Origin: Kiritimatiellota bacterium B12222
GTDB lineage: Bacteria > Verrucomicrobiota > Kiritimatiellia > SS1-B-03-39 > UBA6053
Assembly (NCBI GenBank): GCA_029719485.1
Contig: CP120722.1
Location: 3,720,001 to 3,784,000 of the forward strand
Reading direction: 5' to 3'
DNA: 64,000 nt
Part shown: piece by piece, positions 18,691 through 27,196 of the stretch
Numbering within the stretch: position 1 is the first letter of the stretch
Layout of the letters: each line of letters opens with the position of its first letter
Program-made: the position numbers and the translations under genes
Notes under the pieces: model-generated
The model's input: only the letters and a program-made list of their open reading frames with translations
The model's database searches: none
Told to the model about the DNA's origin: nothing

Positions 18691-18882
18691 GAAACCTCCA
18701 CAGTCGTCGCTACACCCCTCAGACAAGCTGAGGGGCGGCGTTCATTAGTTTTTCAGCTGCTTTACACACAGTCGTTGCTACACTCGGGCAAGCCAAGTGG
18801 CGGCAGTGGTTGTCAGCCCCCCAAACCAGCTCCCCACACAAAAACTCTTTGTGTTCCATCAATTCTGTTCTATATTTTCCTC
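18691..18882. other. Intergenic region with palindromic repeat relatives
   Basis: It contains a hairpin CCCCTCA/TGAGGGG around GACAAGC (about 18715-18736) and a similar, weaker element near 18781-18801. Both carry the GCTTG(T/C)C(T/C)G core (as its complement) found in the tandem repeat just upstream. No gene is seen. Confidence 0.55.
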
Positions 18883-19248
18883 ATGAAAAAACTGATCCCC
18901 CTCCTGTTCCTCATTTTAGCCCTTCCCCTCTTCGCCACCGAAGATACCGCCACCATCGTTTCTGAACTCATTACGATGACCAACCATTCGGGTGCGGAGT
19001 TCATTCGCAACGGTAAAACCCATAGTGCGCAAGAAGCTTCGGAACATCTTGAGAAAAAATACAAACACTTCCTCAAAAAGGGAAAAATCAAAACCCCAGA
19101 AGATTTCATCAAATATGCCGGCACCAAAAGTTTGGTCAGCGGAAAATATTACATGCTTAAATTTCCGGATGGTACTGAAGAAAAGAGCGCCACCTGGCTT
19201 ACCGCGCAATTAGCGAACATCCGGGCCGAAGACGAGCAACATCATTGA
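18883..19248 (+). CDS. Exported DUF5329-like protein
   Basis: 121-residue protein with a signal peptide (MKKLIPLLFLILALPLFA). The mature part, about 100 residues, has SGAEFIRNGKTHSAQEASEH, then LEKKYKHFLKKGKIKTPEDF and AGTKSLVSGKYYMLKFPDG, a pattern I associate with the DUF5329 family of unknown function. The ATG at 18883 is the start of the signal peptide; the frame is open further upstream through the repeat region but that part is not credible. It stands alone and has a terminator downstream. Confidence 0.8.
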   Translation: MKKLIPLLFLILALPLFATEDTATIVSELITMTNHSGAEFIRNGKTHSAQEASEHLEKKYKHFLKKGKIKTPEDFIKYAGTKSLVSGKYYMLKFPDGTEEKSATWLTAQLANIRAEDEQHH

Positions 19249-19284
19249 GCTGTGGGCCATTTACTTTGGAGCTAACACAGCCCC

Positions 19285-19324
19285 GAAAAAATCTCCGACC
19301 CACTTCAAGAGGGTCGTTTTTTTT
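19285..19324 (+). terminator. Rho-independent terminator, probably bidirectional
   Basis: CGACCC (19296-19301) and GGGTCG (19311-19316) form a 6-bp stem followed by TTTTTTTT. On the minus strand, the A run at 19285-19291 gives a T run, so it can also serve the PEP-CTERM gene ending at 19425. Confidence 0.8.
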
Positions 19325-19424
19325 GCCTTCTCATTGACCTCTGACTTTTGAGCCCGATCAGCTCAATCAGTAGGAGTACCCGAAGCCACTTCCTCAGGAA
19401 ACGCGCCTTACCTTCGTCCCGCCT

Positions 19425-20114
19425 TTAGCGGCGACGACTCATGTGTAACAAAGACCCGAAAGCGCCTACCAATAAAATCAGGCTACTCGGTTCAGGGATC
19501 ACATTGATTTCCATCGCGCCCAGATAGATAAAATCATAACCATTGTCGTTGGCAGCATCCGGAGTCATGGTCAGGGTGATTTTACCGGATTCATTCGGAG
19601 AAATGCCTGAAACCGCAGTGGTATTTACAATATTATTTGAAGGGTTCAACGTAGCAGAACCACTATTTCCACCCGCAAAACTATAAAGGGTACTGCGGTT
19701 GTCATTTGCCCCCATGCGACTGGCATACATGGTGAAATCATAGGTTTTGGATAAATCCAATCCCTCGAATATCAATACCACCATTGCATCTTGCCCAGAG
19801 GACCAAGAATCATTCGCATCAAATAAACTGTTTTTCGTGGCACTAGAACTGAAGGGCGCCGGAGAAGTCGTGCCACCATTATTGGTACCATCAAACCAAT
19901 TGCTGCTGTAAAGAGAAATGCCAGTACTCAGATTATCCTCATCCACTAAATCTGTAAGCAGTGCAGTAGAGTCATTTACAAAAAGACCATCCGTCACATT
20001 GTTATAAGTGGGAGATCCCGTGCTTCCGCCACCAAAATCAATTAATATGGGGGTTGCAGTCACTAGCGATACACAGGCCGTCAACGAAAGAAAAAATACC
20101 ACGGTTTTATTCAT
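19425..20114 (-). CDS. PEP-CTERM sorting-signal protein
   Basis: 229-residue exported protein. The signal peptide is MNKTVVFFLSLTACVSLVTA. The body is rich in Ser, Thr, Asn and Gly and looks like a beta-sandwich: ILIDFGGGSTGSPTYNNVTD near the start, then LDLSKTYDFTMYASR. The start LIDFGG...YNNVT is seen in a group of PEP-CTERM proteins with a lectin-like fold. The end is VIPEPSSLILLVGAFGSLL and SRRR. The frame extends to a TTG at 20120; the ATG ending at 20114 is used, with no clear ribosome site. Substrate unknown. Confidence 0.82.
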   Translation of the reverse strand: MNKTVVFFLSLTACVSLVTATPILIDFGGGSTGSPTYNNVTDGLFVNDSTALLTDLVDEDNLSTGISLYSSNWFDGTNNGGTTSPAPFSSSATKNSLFDANDSWSSGQDAMVVLIFEGLDLSKTYDFTMYASRMGANDNRSTLYSFAGGNSGSATLNPSNNIVNTTAVSGISPNESGKITLTMTPDAANDNGYDFIYLGAMEINVIPEPSSLILLVGAFGSLLHMSRRR

Positions 20115-20161
20115 AAACAAAAATTTATATGAGTGGGCACCATAGTCAATGAAATACCCAG

Positions 20162-21106
20162 TTACAGCTTCAGTATCACTTCCAAGGGAAAATGATCAGA
20201 GCCGTTTGAGGGGCCGATCCTGCGCGCCGATATCGCAAAGTCATCGCTGTGTAACAGATGATCCAGGGGCGTCCATAAGAGTGGGATAAAACTCGGCCAT
20301 GTGGGCTGCACTCCGAAGCCTTGCATGGAGTTCTGGAGTCCTGAAACCACCACCAGATCTTTAAACACCGGTGACCAAGGAGAGGTATTGAGGTCCCCAA
20401 CTAAAATCACGGGGCCTCCACTATCCCCTAGAAACGACGCAATTTCTGCAAGTTGACGGTCTCGTAAATCCGTATATCCTTTGTCGACCGGGGGCATGGG
20501 ATGGGTGGCCAACAAAAAGATCTTTTGACCCTCATGCATCAGCTCCACTCCTAAACTGGGAAGTATTTCGTCGGTGAAAAAGAAGACTTCTTCACTGACA
20601 AATGGCCGTCGGGAAAGAAGCGCCATCCCAAAGTTATCTTCGCGAACCTCCGCCATTTGATAGGGATAATCCTCGCGTAAAGCCTCTTGTAGTTTCACCC
20701 AGCGGGAACTGAATTCCTGAATCACCACGACATCCGCATCCCCCTCTTTCAGATACGCCAACACCCGATCCGGGTCACCTGTACTGCTATTCACATTGCA
20801 TAACACGACCTTGAGGTCGGTACCCTCTCCTGACTCAAGCGGAAAGTAAAAGGGAACAATTTCACTTAATGTAAGCAGTAAAAAAGGCAAAAAAACCAAG
20901 CTCAGCTTCTTGCGTTTCGAGCAAAGGATCAGCAGTATCGCCAACAAAATACAGCAGGCAAACTGTAGTCTAAAATGACTGAACACATCCAAAAACCAAT
21001 GTAAACGGGCGAGATATGGCAGCACAGATGCGATACACACCAACAGCCCTGACGTAAACACCGCGCCAAAAAAGAAATCGGGCAAACGCTGCTTTGAGAA
21101 GTTCAT
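20162..21106 (-). CDS. Membrane-anchored endonuclease/exonuclease/phosphatase family protein
   Basis: 314-residue protein. Three hydrophobic segments (about residues 10-35, 43-62 and 68-88) are followed by an EEP domain from about residue 95. The domain has LKVVLCNVNSS (metal/phosphate loop), DADVVVIQEFS (metal-binding Glu), LLATHPMPP, VILVGDLNTSPWSPVF and a terminal SDHFPLEV with the catalytic Asp-His pair. These residues match the fold of DNase I/exonuclease III-type enzymes; membrane-anchored EEP proteins of this layout are often annotated as metal-dependent hydrolases of unknown substrate. The ATG ending at 21106 is used. Confidence 0.87.
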   Translation of the reverse strand: MNFSKQRLPDFFFGAVFTSGLLVCIASVLPYLARLHWFLDVFSHFRLQFACCILLAILLILCSKRKKLSLVFLPFLLLTLSEIVPFYFPLESGEGTDLKVVLCNVNSSTGDPDRVLAYLKEGDADVVVIQEFSSRWVKLQEALREDYPYQMAEVREDNFGMALLSRRPFVSEEVFFFTDEILPSLGVELMHEGQKIFLLATHPMPPVDKGYTDLRDRQLAEIASFLGDSGGPVILVGDLNTSPWSPVFKDLVVVSGLQNSMQGFGVQPTWPSFIPLLWTPLDHLLHSDDFAISARRIGPSNGSDHFPLEVILKL

Positions 21107-21126
21107 CAAGTGCTTGTTAAACCTGC

Positions 21127-21396
21127 CTACAACACCATTTTCACCCCTTCCACCGCGCGGAAGGTTTGATCAATGTTATGCATTTCTTCTTTGGAGTCGA
21201 CCACCGTACTCACTTGGAAAGTAATATATTTTCCGCTGCTACTTTGATTGCCTGACTTAATTTTATCCGCCAACCCCAATTCATCGGCGACCACCATCAC
21301 GTGGGCGGACACCTCCATACTGGAATCACAGACAATGCGATAATGTACTTCTACCGGAAATTTTATTTCTTCATCACCAAATTGACATTCGCTCAT
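21127..21396 (-). CDS. DUF493 (YbeD) family protein
   Basis: 89-residue small protein with the DUF493 layout: IKFPVEVHYRIVCDSSMEV, a middle SSSGKYITFQVSTVVDSKEE and a C-terminal ID(Q)TFRAVEGVKMVL. The fold is ACT-like alpha/beta; the role is unknown. It overlaps the end of the upstream aldo/keto reductase gene by four bases, so translation is likely coupled. Confidence 0.85.
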   Translation of the reverse strand: MSECQFGDEEIKFPVEVHYRIVCDSSMEVSAHVMVVADELGLADKIKSGNQSSSGKYITFQVSTVVDSKEEMHNIDQTFRAVEGVKMVL

Positions 21397-22601
21397 TCCG
21401 TCTCCTTTTCGGATTCACTTTGACGTTTCACTTCTTCCCCTTTGAGCATCTCATGCGCAGCATGTAAAGTGGGAAGAATACGATTCCGATGTGGACTGTG
21501 TGCCAGCGCCTCATAGAGCGCTGCATCGTCAAATTCTCCGGGAGCCTCTCCCGCAAACCAGGCGCCCGCATTGCCAAACATGTTGTAACGTGCTTTCGCA
21601 AACTCCACCATATCCATGGATTTCGCCCAGGTATAGAGACGCAGAATCTCACGAATATGTATCCCCCCGGGAGTGCGTTCTGGCGTAGGGATACCCGCCG
21701 CGTAGGTTCGATGCCAGCCCGGCACAAAATGGGCATCCACTTCCTTCAAAATCTTCGCGGCAATGGAGGCACTGACCGCTTCACGTTCATCATACCATTT
21801 CAGCCCGTCCATATGGAGTTCATATTCACTGGCCTTGGAGACCCCCAAACTCAGGGTATGCACCTCGGGCCGACTCAAACAATACATGGCATTAAATTGC
21901 ATGGGATGAAGCGGGGAACAAAAATCGACCATCTTCGGGGTAGGTTCCCACAACCGTCCCCCTTTGTCGTTGGGACTAATAATAAAAATCCCCATATCTT
22001 GATGAACCGCAGCCTGAATCGCGCTCCAATTATCATGATTCACAAAGTACCAATGCACATTCATATAGTCGAAACAGCCACTGAAGGCCGCCTGCATAAT
22101 TACATCGGCAGGACCATGGGTAGAAAAGCCCAAAAACCGAATGCGCCCTTGCTCCCGCCACTTCAGCATTTGCGGAACCGCATACTCCAAACTGCGCGCC
22201 AACTCTTCATGCGTATTGATCCCATGAATGGACAACAAATCGACATGATCCAATTTAAGATAGCCCATACTGGTCTCAAACGATTGCTTAAACTGCTCAA
22301 GGTCTTCCCCCACCCCAATTTTCGTTTGCACAATCAATTTTTCACGTGGGATCTCTCCAAAAACCTCCCCCAACTGCGCCTCGGAACTGCCATACCCCCT
22401 GGCCGTTTCAATATGTGGAATCCCTTGGGCCAGAGAGCGTTGCACACACTCCCTTACATTTTGAGTGGATTCTTTCTGAATCTCTTCGGGGCTTAAATCT
22501 TTCCAGTCCTGCTGATAGCGCATCCCCCCCGTACTAAAAACCGGCATTTGTAATTCAGTGCGACCAAAACGGCGAGTAGGAACTTGAACAGGCGTTATCA
22601 T
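21393..22601 (-). CDS. Aldo/keto reductase
   Basis: 402-residue NADPH-dependent oxidoreductase of the aldo/keto reductase superfamily (longer than the usual ~320). The catalytic tetrad can be placed: Asp replaced by Glu in HIETARGYGSS with Tyr in the GYG, Lys in IVQTKIGVG, and His in LLSIHGINTHEE. LGFSTHGPADVI follows. The Glu in place of the tetrad Asp occurs in a subgroup of family members with an additional C-terminal extension (residues ~320-402), which is unidentified. It is the first gene of a two-gene unit with the DUF493 protein. Substrate unknown. Confidence 0.88.
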   Translation of the reverse strand: MITPVQVPTRRFGRTELQMPVFSTGGMRYQQDWKDLSPEEIQKESTQNVRECVQRSLAQGIPHIETARGYGSSEAQLGEVFGEIPREKLIVQTKIGVGEDLEQFKQSFETSMGYLKLDHVDLLSIHGINTHEELARSLEYAVPQMLKWREQGRIRFLGFSTHGPADVIMQAAFSGCFDYMNVHWYFVNHDNWSAIQAAVHQDMGIFIISPNDKGGRLWEPTPKMVDFCSPLHPMQFNAMYCLSRPEVHTLSLGVSKASEYELHMDGLKWYDEREAVSASIAAKILKEVDAHFVPGWHRTYAAGIPTPERTPGGIHIREILRLYTWAKSMDMVEFAKARYNMFGNAGAWFAGEAPGEFDDAALYEALAHSPHRNRILPTLHAAHEMLKGEEVKRQSESEKETE

Positions 22602-22671
22602 ACACTAGTCATAATCCATAGACATAGGATCGGCAAGAACACAGCCTCAAAGATTTCAATAGGCTTAGGCG

Positions 22672-22699
22672 TTGACACTTGAATTTGTAGCCGTATACA
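22672..22699 (+). promoter_or_regulatory. Sigma-70-type promoter of the dksA-like operon
   Basis: TTGACA (22672-22677) and TATACA (22694-22699) are separated by 16 bases. They sit about 56 bases upstream of the GTG start at 22756. This is the best consensus promoter in the window. Confidence 0.75.
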
Positions 22700-22755
22700 G
22701 TGCCAAACTTTGAATTTCAGCGAATGATATTCAGTTGCGGACAAGGAACCTAAAC

Positions 22756-23538
22756 GTGCCAAAAAAAACTTCTACAAAAGCAGCATCTCCTCAATCGAAA
22801 GCAGGTAGCAAAAGCAAACCTGCAAAGAAAACGATTTCAAAAAAGGCCACCAAGCCAGTAGCCAAGAAAAAGACAGCGGCCGCTGCAAAGAAGAAAACCA
22901 TCGCCAAAAAAGCACCCGCGAAAAAGAAAACGGTTGCCAAAAAAGTCGCGACGAAGAAAAGCGCAGCGCCAAAAGCGGGCAGTAGCAAAAAAACCGGCAG
23001 CAAAAAAACTGCGGTAAAAAAAGCGTCTCCGGCAACCAAAACCCCTCCGCCCAAAGGGCCTGCTGGACGCCTGAGAGCCCGGCAAGAAAAACCAGCACTT
23101 TCCACTACCCCCCGCGGTAAACCGTTAAATAAACGGGAATTAAAGAAATTCGAAAAAATTCTCATGGAATTGCGTGAACGTCTTCAAGGAGACATCCGCT
23201 TCCTGACCACAGACAATCTGCATCGTGCCGGACGTGAAACCGGTGCGGATCTTTCGGGTTCCGCCCAACATTCTGCAGACCACGGCACCGACAATTTCGA
23301 TCGTGAATTTGCCTTAAGTTTAGCCAGTACCGAGCAGGACGTTCTCTACGAAGTCGATGAAGCACTCATGCGGATTCAAGAAGGCGGGTATGGGATTTGT
23401 GAAATGACCGGCGTACAAATTGAACGCGCCCGTTTGGAAGTAATCCCCTACACCCGTTATAGCGTACAAGCTCAGGCCAAAATGGAGCAGAGCCGTGCGA
23501 AATACCGCCCCTTTGCCCAGACCTTTAAAGGGTGGTAA
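22756..23538 (+). CDS. DksA/TraR-like protein with a long Lys/Ala-rich N-terminal tail
   Basis: 260-residue protein. Residues 1-110 are a lysine/alanine/proline-rich tail with histone H1-like repeats such as KKKTAAAAKKKTIAKKAPAK, likely disordered and nucleic-acid-binding. Residues ~130-260 match DksA: a coiled coil (LKKFEKILMELRERLQ), ALSLASTEQDVLYEVDEALM and the zinc-finger region YGICEMTGVQIERARLEVIP. Only one of the four zinc-binding Cys is left, so metal binding is doubtful. The GTG at 22756 has AAGGAA 8 bases upstream, better than the TTG at 22735. It overlaps lspA by one base. DksA-type proteins act on RNA polymerase. Confidence 0.88.
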   Translation: MPKKTSTKAASPQSKAGSKSKPAKKTISKKATKPVAKKKTAAAAKKKTIAKKAPAKKKTVAKKVATKKSAAPKAGSSKKTGSKKTAVKKASPATKTPPPKGPAGRLRARQEKPALSTTPRGKPLNKRELKKFEKILMELRERLQGDIRFLTTDNLHRAGRETGADLSGSAQHSADHGTDNFDREFALSLASTEQDVLYEVDEALMRIQEGGYGICEMTGVQIERARLEVIPYTRYSVQAQAKMEQSRAKYRPFAQTFKGW

Positions 23539-24026
23539 TGTCTGAAGAGCCCCAGCGCCCTTCGCCTCCACCTCGCTGGCCCTTGGCTATTGCGTTTGTG
23601 GCTGCAGTTGCGGATCAGCTATCCAAAAAATGGGTCCTGAACAATTTCGACCTCTACGAAACCAAAGAAGTCATTCCAGGAGTCTTTGATTTCACCCGCA
23701 CCTACAACACAGGCGCGGCCTTCAGTCTTTTCAAAGAACACCCCATGCCACTGACCATCTTTTCGATGTTGGTCTTTTGCATGATGATCTTGTTTCGGGA
23801 TAAACTTTTTGCCCGCACCAAACTGGAACAAACCGCCTTTGGTCTCATTTCAGGTGGCGTTATCGGCAATATCACCGACCGCATGCAGCATCAACATGTG
23901 ATTGATTTCCTCAATTGGTATTGGGGATATGATTGGCCCATCTTTAATCTCGCAGATAGCTTCATCTGCATTGGCGTCGGACTGTACTTTATTTCACAGT
24001 TTGTGAACAAACCCAAAGTCGCATGA
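23538..24026 (+). CDS. lspA: Lipoprotein signal peptidase (signal peptidase II)
   Basis: 162-residue integral membrane aspartic protease that cleaves prolipoprotein signal peptides. Four hydrophobic segments are seen. The conserved blocks are RTYNTGAAFSLF, GGVIGNITDRM...VIDFLNW (catalytic Asp123) and FNLADSFICIG (catalytic Asp140). The ATG at 23538 overlaps the stop of the dksA-like gene (TAATG). The last four bases overlap miaA. At least two lipoproteins in this window would be its substrates. Confidence 0.95.
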   Translation: MSEEPQRPSPPPRWPLAIAFVAAVADQLSKKWVLNNFDLYETKEVIPGVFDFTRTYNTGAAFSLFKEHPMPLTIFSMLVFCMMILFRDKLFARTKLEQTAFGLISGGVIGNITDRMQHQHVIDFLNWYWGYDWPIFNLADSFICIGVGLYFISQFVNKPKVA

Positions 24027-24931
24027 GCACCGTCACCCCACTGTATTTCCTCAGTGGACCCACCGCTTCGGGCAAAACCACGGTCGCTCATCACTTGGCC
24101 GAGCGCCTCAACCTTCGCCTGCTCTCCGTCGACTCCATGATGGTATATCGGGGCATGGACATCGGCACGGCCAAACCAACGGCAGAAGAAATTTCACGCT
24201 ATGACTATGCAGGCGTAAACCTGATCGATGCCGGCACCCCCTTTTCCACAGGAAAATGGCTACGCGCCATATGTGAACAGCTCGATGAGCGCCCGACCCT
24301 GGCCGTAGGCGGCACTGGATTATACTACCGGGCCTTGATCGACGGACTCACGCCTGAGTCAACCCGCGATCAAAAACACCGGTCACGTAGCGTCGAAGAA
24401 TTGCAAAAAGAGATCCGTCAGCGGAACCCCGAAGTTCTCCAACAGCTCGCGGACCCCGAAAACCAACGACGTTTAGAAAGAGCATTGGCCTGGCTGGAAT
24501 CAGGACAAACCCCTCCCAGAATGTGGGCAGAACGTGCAGGCTTCCCCCTCCCGGTACTGCGACGCCCTACCGAGATTTTAAATGAGCGTATTGAGCAACG
24601 TATACGTGTGATGTTCCAAACAGGCCTGCTCAAAGAAACGCAAACTTTACTCAACGCAGGCGCATTAACAGGAACCGCGGCCCAGGCGATCGGATATCAA
24701 GAAGCGCAAGCCGTGATCCATCAGACCTGCACACTCGAACAAGCCATCACCCAACTGGCCACCCGCACCCGCCGCTACGCCAAACGGCAACGCACCTGGT
24801 TCAGAAATCAAATGGACGCCCGCTGGGTGGATGTAGAAAATGAGCACTCCACAGAATTAATCGCTGACAAAGTTGCAGGTCTATGGGAGGATACAGGCCC
24901 CTTCCTCTTCGAACACCCTGTCAATGACTGA
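24023..24931 (+). CDS. miaA: tRNA dimethylallyltransferase
   Basis: 302-residue enzyme that adds a dimethylallyl group to A37 of tRNAs reading U-starting codons. It has the P-loop SGPTASGKTTVAHHL at residues 9-23, the DSMMVYRGMDIGTAKPT substrate loop, AVGGTGLYYRALIDGL and the C-terminal RRYAKRQRTWFRNQ. It overlaps lspA by 4 bases (ATGA) and radC by 8 bases, so it sits in a tight operon. Confidence 0.95.
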   Translation: MSTVTPLYFLSGPTASGKTTVAHHLAERLNLRLLSVDSMMVYRGMDIGTAKPTAEEISRYDYAGVNLIDAGTPFSTGKWLRAICEQLDERPTLAVGGTGLYYRALIDGLTPESTRDQKHRSRSVEELQKEIRQRNPEVLQQLADPENQRRLERALAWLESGQTPPRMWAERAGFPLPVLRRPTEILNERIEQRIRVMFQTGLLKETQTLLNAGALTGTAAQAIGYQEAQAVIHQTCTLEQAITQLATRTRRYAKRQRTWFRNQMDARWVDVENEHSTELIADKVAGLWEDTGPFLFEHPVND

Positions 24932-25658
24932 CTCCGAGCACCCTTATTACACCACCAAAGAACTTCCCCCACGCCTGCAGCCACGGGAAATGTTTGATAG
25001 ACTAGGTGCAGAGCACGTGCCCGACGAGGTACTCTTGGCCATTCTATTGCGTTTCGGCACCAAAGGAAATAATGTTGTCGACCTCTCCCGGGAACTCCTT
25101 CGACATTTTGGCTCTCTCACCGCCTTGGTCAGAGCAAAACCCTCCGAGTTCATCAAACTCAAAGGCATCGGCCCCACCAAAGCCCGCGAACTCAAAACCG
25201 CGCTCGAATTGGCCCGCAGACTCAGTCAGGAACAGGCCGAAAGCGCCCCCATGATCCAGAGCCCTGACGACGCAGCGCGATTATTAAGAGAGCAAGCACG
25301 TGAACTGGATCACGAACGATTTTGGGTATTCCCCTTAAGCGTGCGAAACGAATTAAAATGCCCTCCGCTTATCGTCACCCAAGGCACCTTAAACGCCAGC
25401 TTGGTGCATGCCCGGGAAGTATTTCTACCCGCGATTGAATACAGAGCGGCAGGCATTCTGGTCGCCCACAACCATCCCTCAGGCAATACCAGCCCTTCAC
25501 CTGAAGACCTCAAAGTCACCCGAGATCTCATCGCCGCAGGCAAAGTCATCGGCATCAAAGTACTGGATCACATCATTGTGGGGCGCATGATGCCCGGACA
25601 GGAAAACTATTTTTTAAGTTTACGGGAAAGCGGATTGGTCAATTTTGACGGAAATTGA
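24924..25658 (+). CDS. radC: RadC family protein (JAB/MPN domain)
   Basis: 244-residue protein. An N-terminal helix-hairpin-helix region (residues ~30-90, LKGIGPTKARELKTALEL) is followed by a JAB/MPN metalloprotease-like domain with the JAMM motif VAHNHPSGNTSPSPEDLK and upstream Glu in HAREVFLPAI. RadC was named for a repair phenotype that was later withdrawn; the real role is unknown. The ATG at 24924 lies inside the end of miaA; an upstream in-frame start at 24873 is not needed. It is the last gene of the operon; no clear terminator follows. Confidence 0.92.
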   Translation: MTDSEHPYYTTKELPPRLQPREMFDRLGAEHVPDEVLLAILLRFGTKGNNVVDLSRELLRHFGSLTALVRAKPSEFIKLKGIGPTKARELKTALELARRLSQEQAESAPMIQSPDDAARLLREQARELDHERFWVFPLSVRNELKCPPLIVTQGTLNASLVHAREVFLPAIEYRAAGILVAHNHPSGNTSPSPEDLKVTRDLIAAGKVIGIKVLDHIIVGRMMPGQENYFLSLRESGLVNFDGN

Positions 25659-25817
25659 CCTTTGACCACGACCTCCATCGTTCCATGGGGCACCACCGCG
25701 CCCTGTTTCACATGAAATCAATCATTGCACTTGTGAAAAATAACAGCTAAACATGCGCTTTACACGATTCTCAAGACCTACGCAGAACTTTCCATGCAAG
25801 ATATGCAGAAAAAAGGT

Positions 25818-25845
25818 TTGCCAGCGTTCAGGAAAACTGTATATA
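25818..25845 (+). promoter_or_regulatory. Candidate promoter of rpsP-khpA-trmD
   Basis: TTGCCA (25818-25823) and TATATA (25840-25845), 16 bases apart, lie about 48 bases before the rpsP start codon. Nothing else of note was seen between radC and rpsP. Confidence 0.55.
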
Positions 25846-25893
25846 AATCCCCCTTTCACAATTTTCTAACTCTCCCACATCAGGAAGAATCAC

Positions 25894-26217
25894 ATGTCTG
25901 TACGTATCCGCTTAACCCGCATGGGGAATCGCAACAATCCATTTTATCGTATCATTGTCGCTAACAGTGCCAATGCTAACAAAGGCAAAGCTATTGAATT
26001 TTTGGGCACCTATGATCCCAAAGGTGGCGGACGCACTGTTTTAAAGAAAGCACGTTATGATTACTGGTTGAGCGTGGGTGCAATTCCTTCCGACACCGTT
26101 CGTTCTTTGATTGACCGTGCGATTGAGCATGCAACGACTGTAACCAAACCTTCTAAAGCTACTGAAGAAGTCGCCGAAGAAAGTGCTGTCGAAGAAACGG
26201 TTGCTGCTGCAGAATAA
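25894..26217 (+). CDS. rpsP: 30S ribosomal protein S16
   Basis: 107-residue ribosomal protein of the small subunit. It starts MSVRIRLTRMGNRNNPFYRI, continues FLGTYDPK and ends the conserved core at DYWLSVGAIPSDTVRSL. About 25 extra acidic residues (TEEVAEESAVEETVAAAE) extend the C-terminus. GGAAG precedes the ATG. Usually rpsP-rimM-trmD-rplS is found; here khpA takes the next place, rimM is absent and rplS does not follow. Confidence 0.96.
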   Translation: MSVRIRLTRMGNRNNPFYRIIVANSANANKGKAIEFLGTYDPKGGGRTVLKKARYDYWLSVGAIPSDTVRSLIDRAIEHATTVTKPSKATEEVAEESAVEETVAAAE

Positions 26218-26261
26218 GTAATCGCGGACTGCAAAAGTCCGCTTTCCTCTCCAAATCCTCC

Positions 26262-26498
26262 ATGGAAAAAATGCTCCTCAATATACTGCGGGCACTGGTG
26301 CAAGCACCGGAGGATTTGGATATACAGGAAATTCGCGGCGCTCATACCACCTTTGTGGAAATACGCTGCGCGCCAGCCGATGTGGGATGTATCATCGGCA
26401 AAAACGGCAAAACCATCAGTGCGATTCGGGTATTGATCAATGCGATCACTCGGGGAGATGACAGAATCGTACTGGAAGTCATCGAACCGGAACATTAA
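26262..26498 (+). CDS. khpA: KH domain RNA-binding protein (KhpA/YlqC)
   Basis: 78-residue protein with a single type II KH domain. The signature GCIIGKNGKTISAIRVL contains the GxxG loop. Family members (KhpA) bind RNA and in Gram-positive bacteria partner with KhpB/Jag. The gene lies between rpsP and trmD, the conserved place for this family. It begins 44 bases after rpsP and ends 29 bases before trmD. Confidence 0.92.
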   Translation: MEKMLLNILRALVQAPEDLDIQEIRGAHTTFVEIRCAPADVGCIIGKNGKTISAIRVLINAITRGDDRIVLEVIEPEH

Positions 26499-26527
26499 GT
26501 TCCCCTTCCCCACTTCCCCACTTCCCC

Positions 26528-27196
26528 ATGCAGATTGATGTGCTGACCATCTTTCCAGAAATGCTTCAGGGCTATCTGGAACAATCGATGATGAAACGGG
26601 CCTCCGAAATGGGGGCCGTTACTTTTAACTACATCAACCCTCGTGATTTCACAACCGATGTTCATCACTGTACCGATGATCGCCCTTATGGGGGTGGACC
26701 GGGCATGGTGATGAAACCCGAGCCTCTGTTTGCTGCCATTGAGTCTATACGACGCCCCGAAAGTCGCGTCATCTACTTATCCCCACAGGGGCATCCCTTC
26801 AAGCAAGCACGCGCAGAAGCCTTGGTGAACAGCGCGCACTTAATCTTGCTCTGTGGTCACTACGAAGGTGTGGACGAACGGGTCATTGAAACCCTGGTCG
26901 ACGAAGAAATCAGCATTGGGGATTACGTGCTCACCAACGGTGCGCTCGCCGCAGCCGTGGTCATTGATGCCGTCGTACGCCTTATTCCCGGTGTGCTGGG
27001 TGGTGGCGCCGATGCAACCGCTCAAGAGAGCTTCAGCAGTGGCATTCTTGATCACCCTCACTACACCCGTCCCGTGGAGTTTAGAGGCATGCAGGTGCCC
27101 GAAGTGCTCCTCTCAGGCAATCATGCCGCCATCAACGCATGGCGCCTTCAGCAGGCCACAAAGAAGACCCAACGCGTTCGACCGGATTTGCTGTAA
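26528..27196 (+). CDS. trmD: tRNA (guanine-N1)-methyltransferase
   Basis: 222-residue SPOUT-class enzyme that methylates G37 of tRNA. Diagnostic segments are IDVLTIFPEML at the start, YGGGPGMVMKPEP, LLCGHYEGVDERV (knot), ISIGDYVLTNGALAA, and YTRPVEFRGMQVPEVLLSG. Length is normal. The gene ends about 200 bases before a strong terminator; rplS is not downstream, which is unusual for this locus. Confidence 0.95.
   Translation: MQIDVLTIFPEMLQGYLEQSMMKRASEMGAVTFNYINPRDFTTDVHHCTDDRPYGGGPGMVMKPEPLFAAIESIRRPESRVIYLSPQGHPFKQARAEALVNSAHLILLCGHYEGVDERVIETLVDEEISIGDYVLTNGALAAAVVIDAVVRLIPGVLGGGADATAQESFSSGILDHPHYTRPVEFRGMQVPEVLLSGNHAAINAWRLQQATKKTQRVRPDLL

Noticed and set aside
18190..18731. Long overlapping open frames on both strands in the repeat block
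   Set aside because: The ~66-bp period is near a multiple of three, so stops are avoided on several frames. Proteins repeat with the DNA and match nothing.
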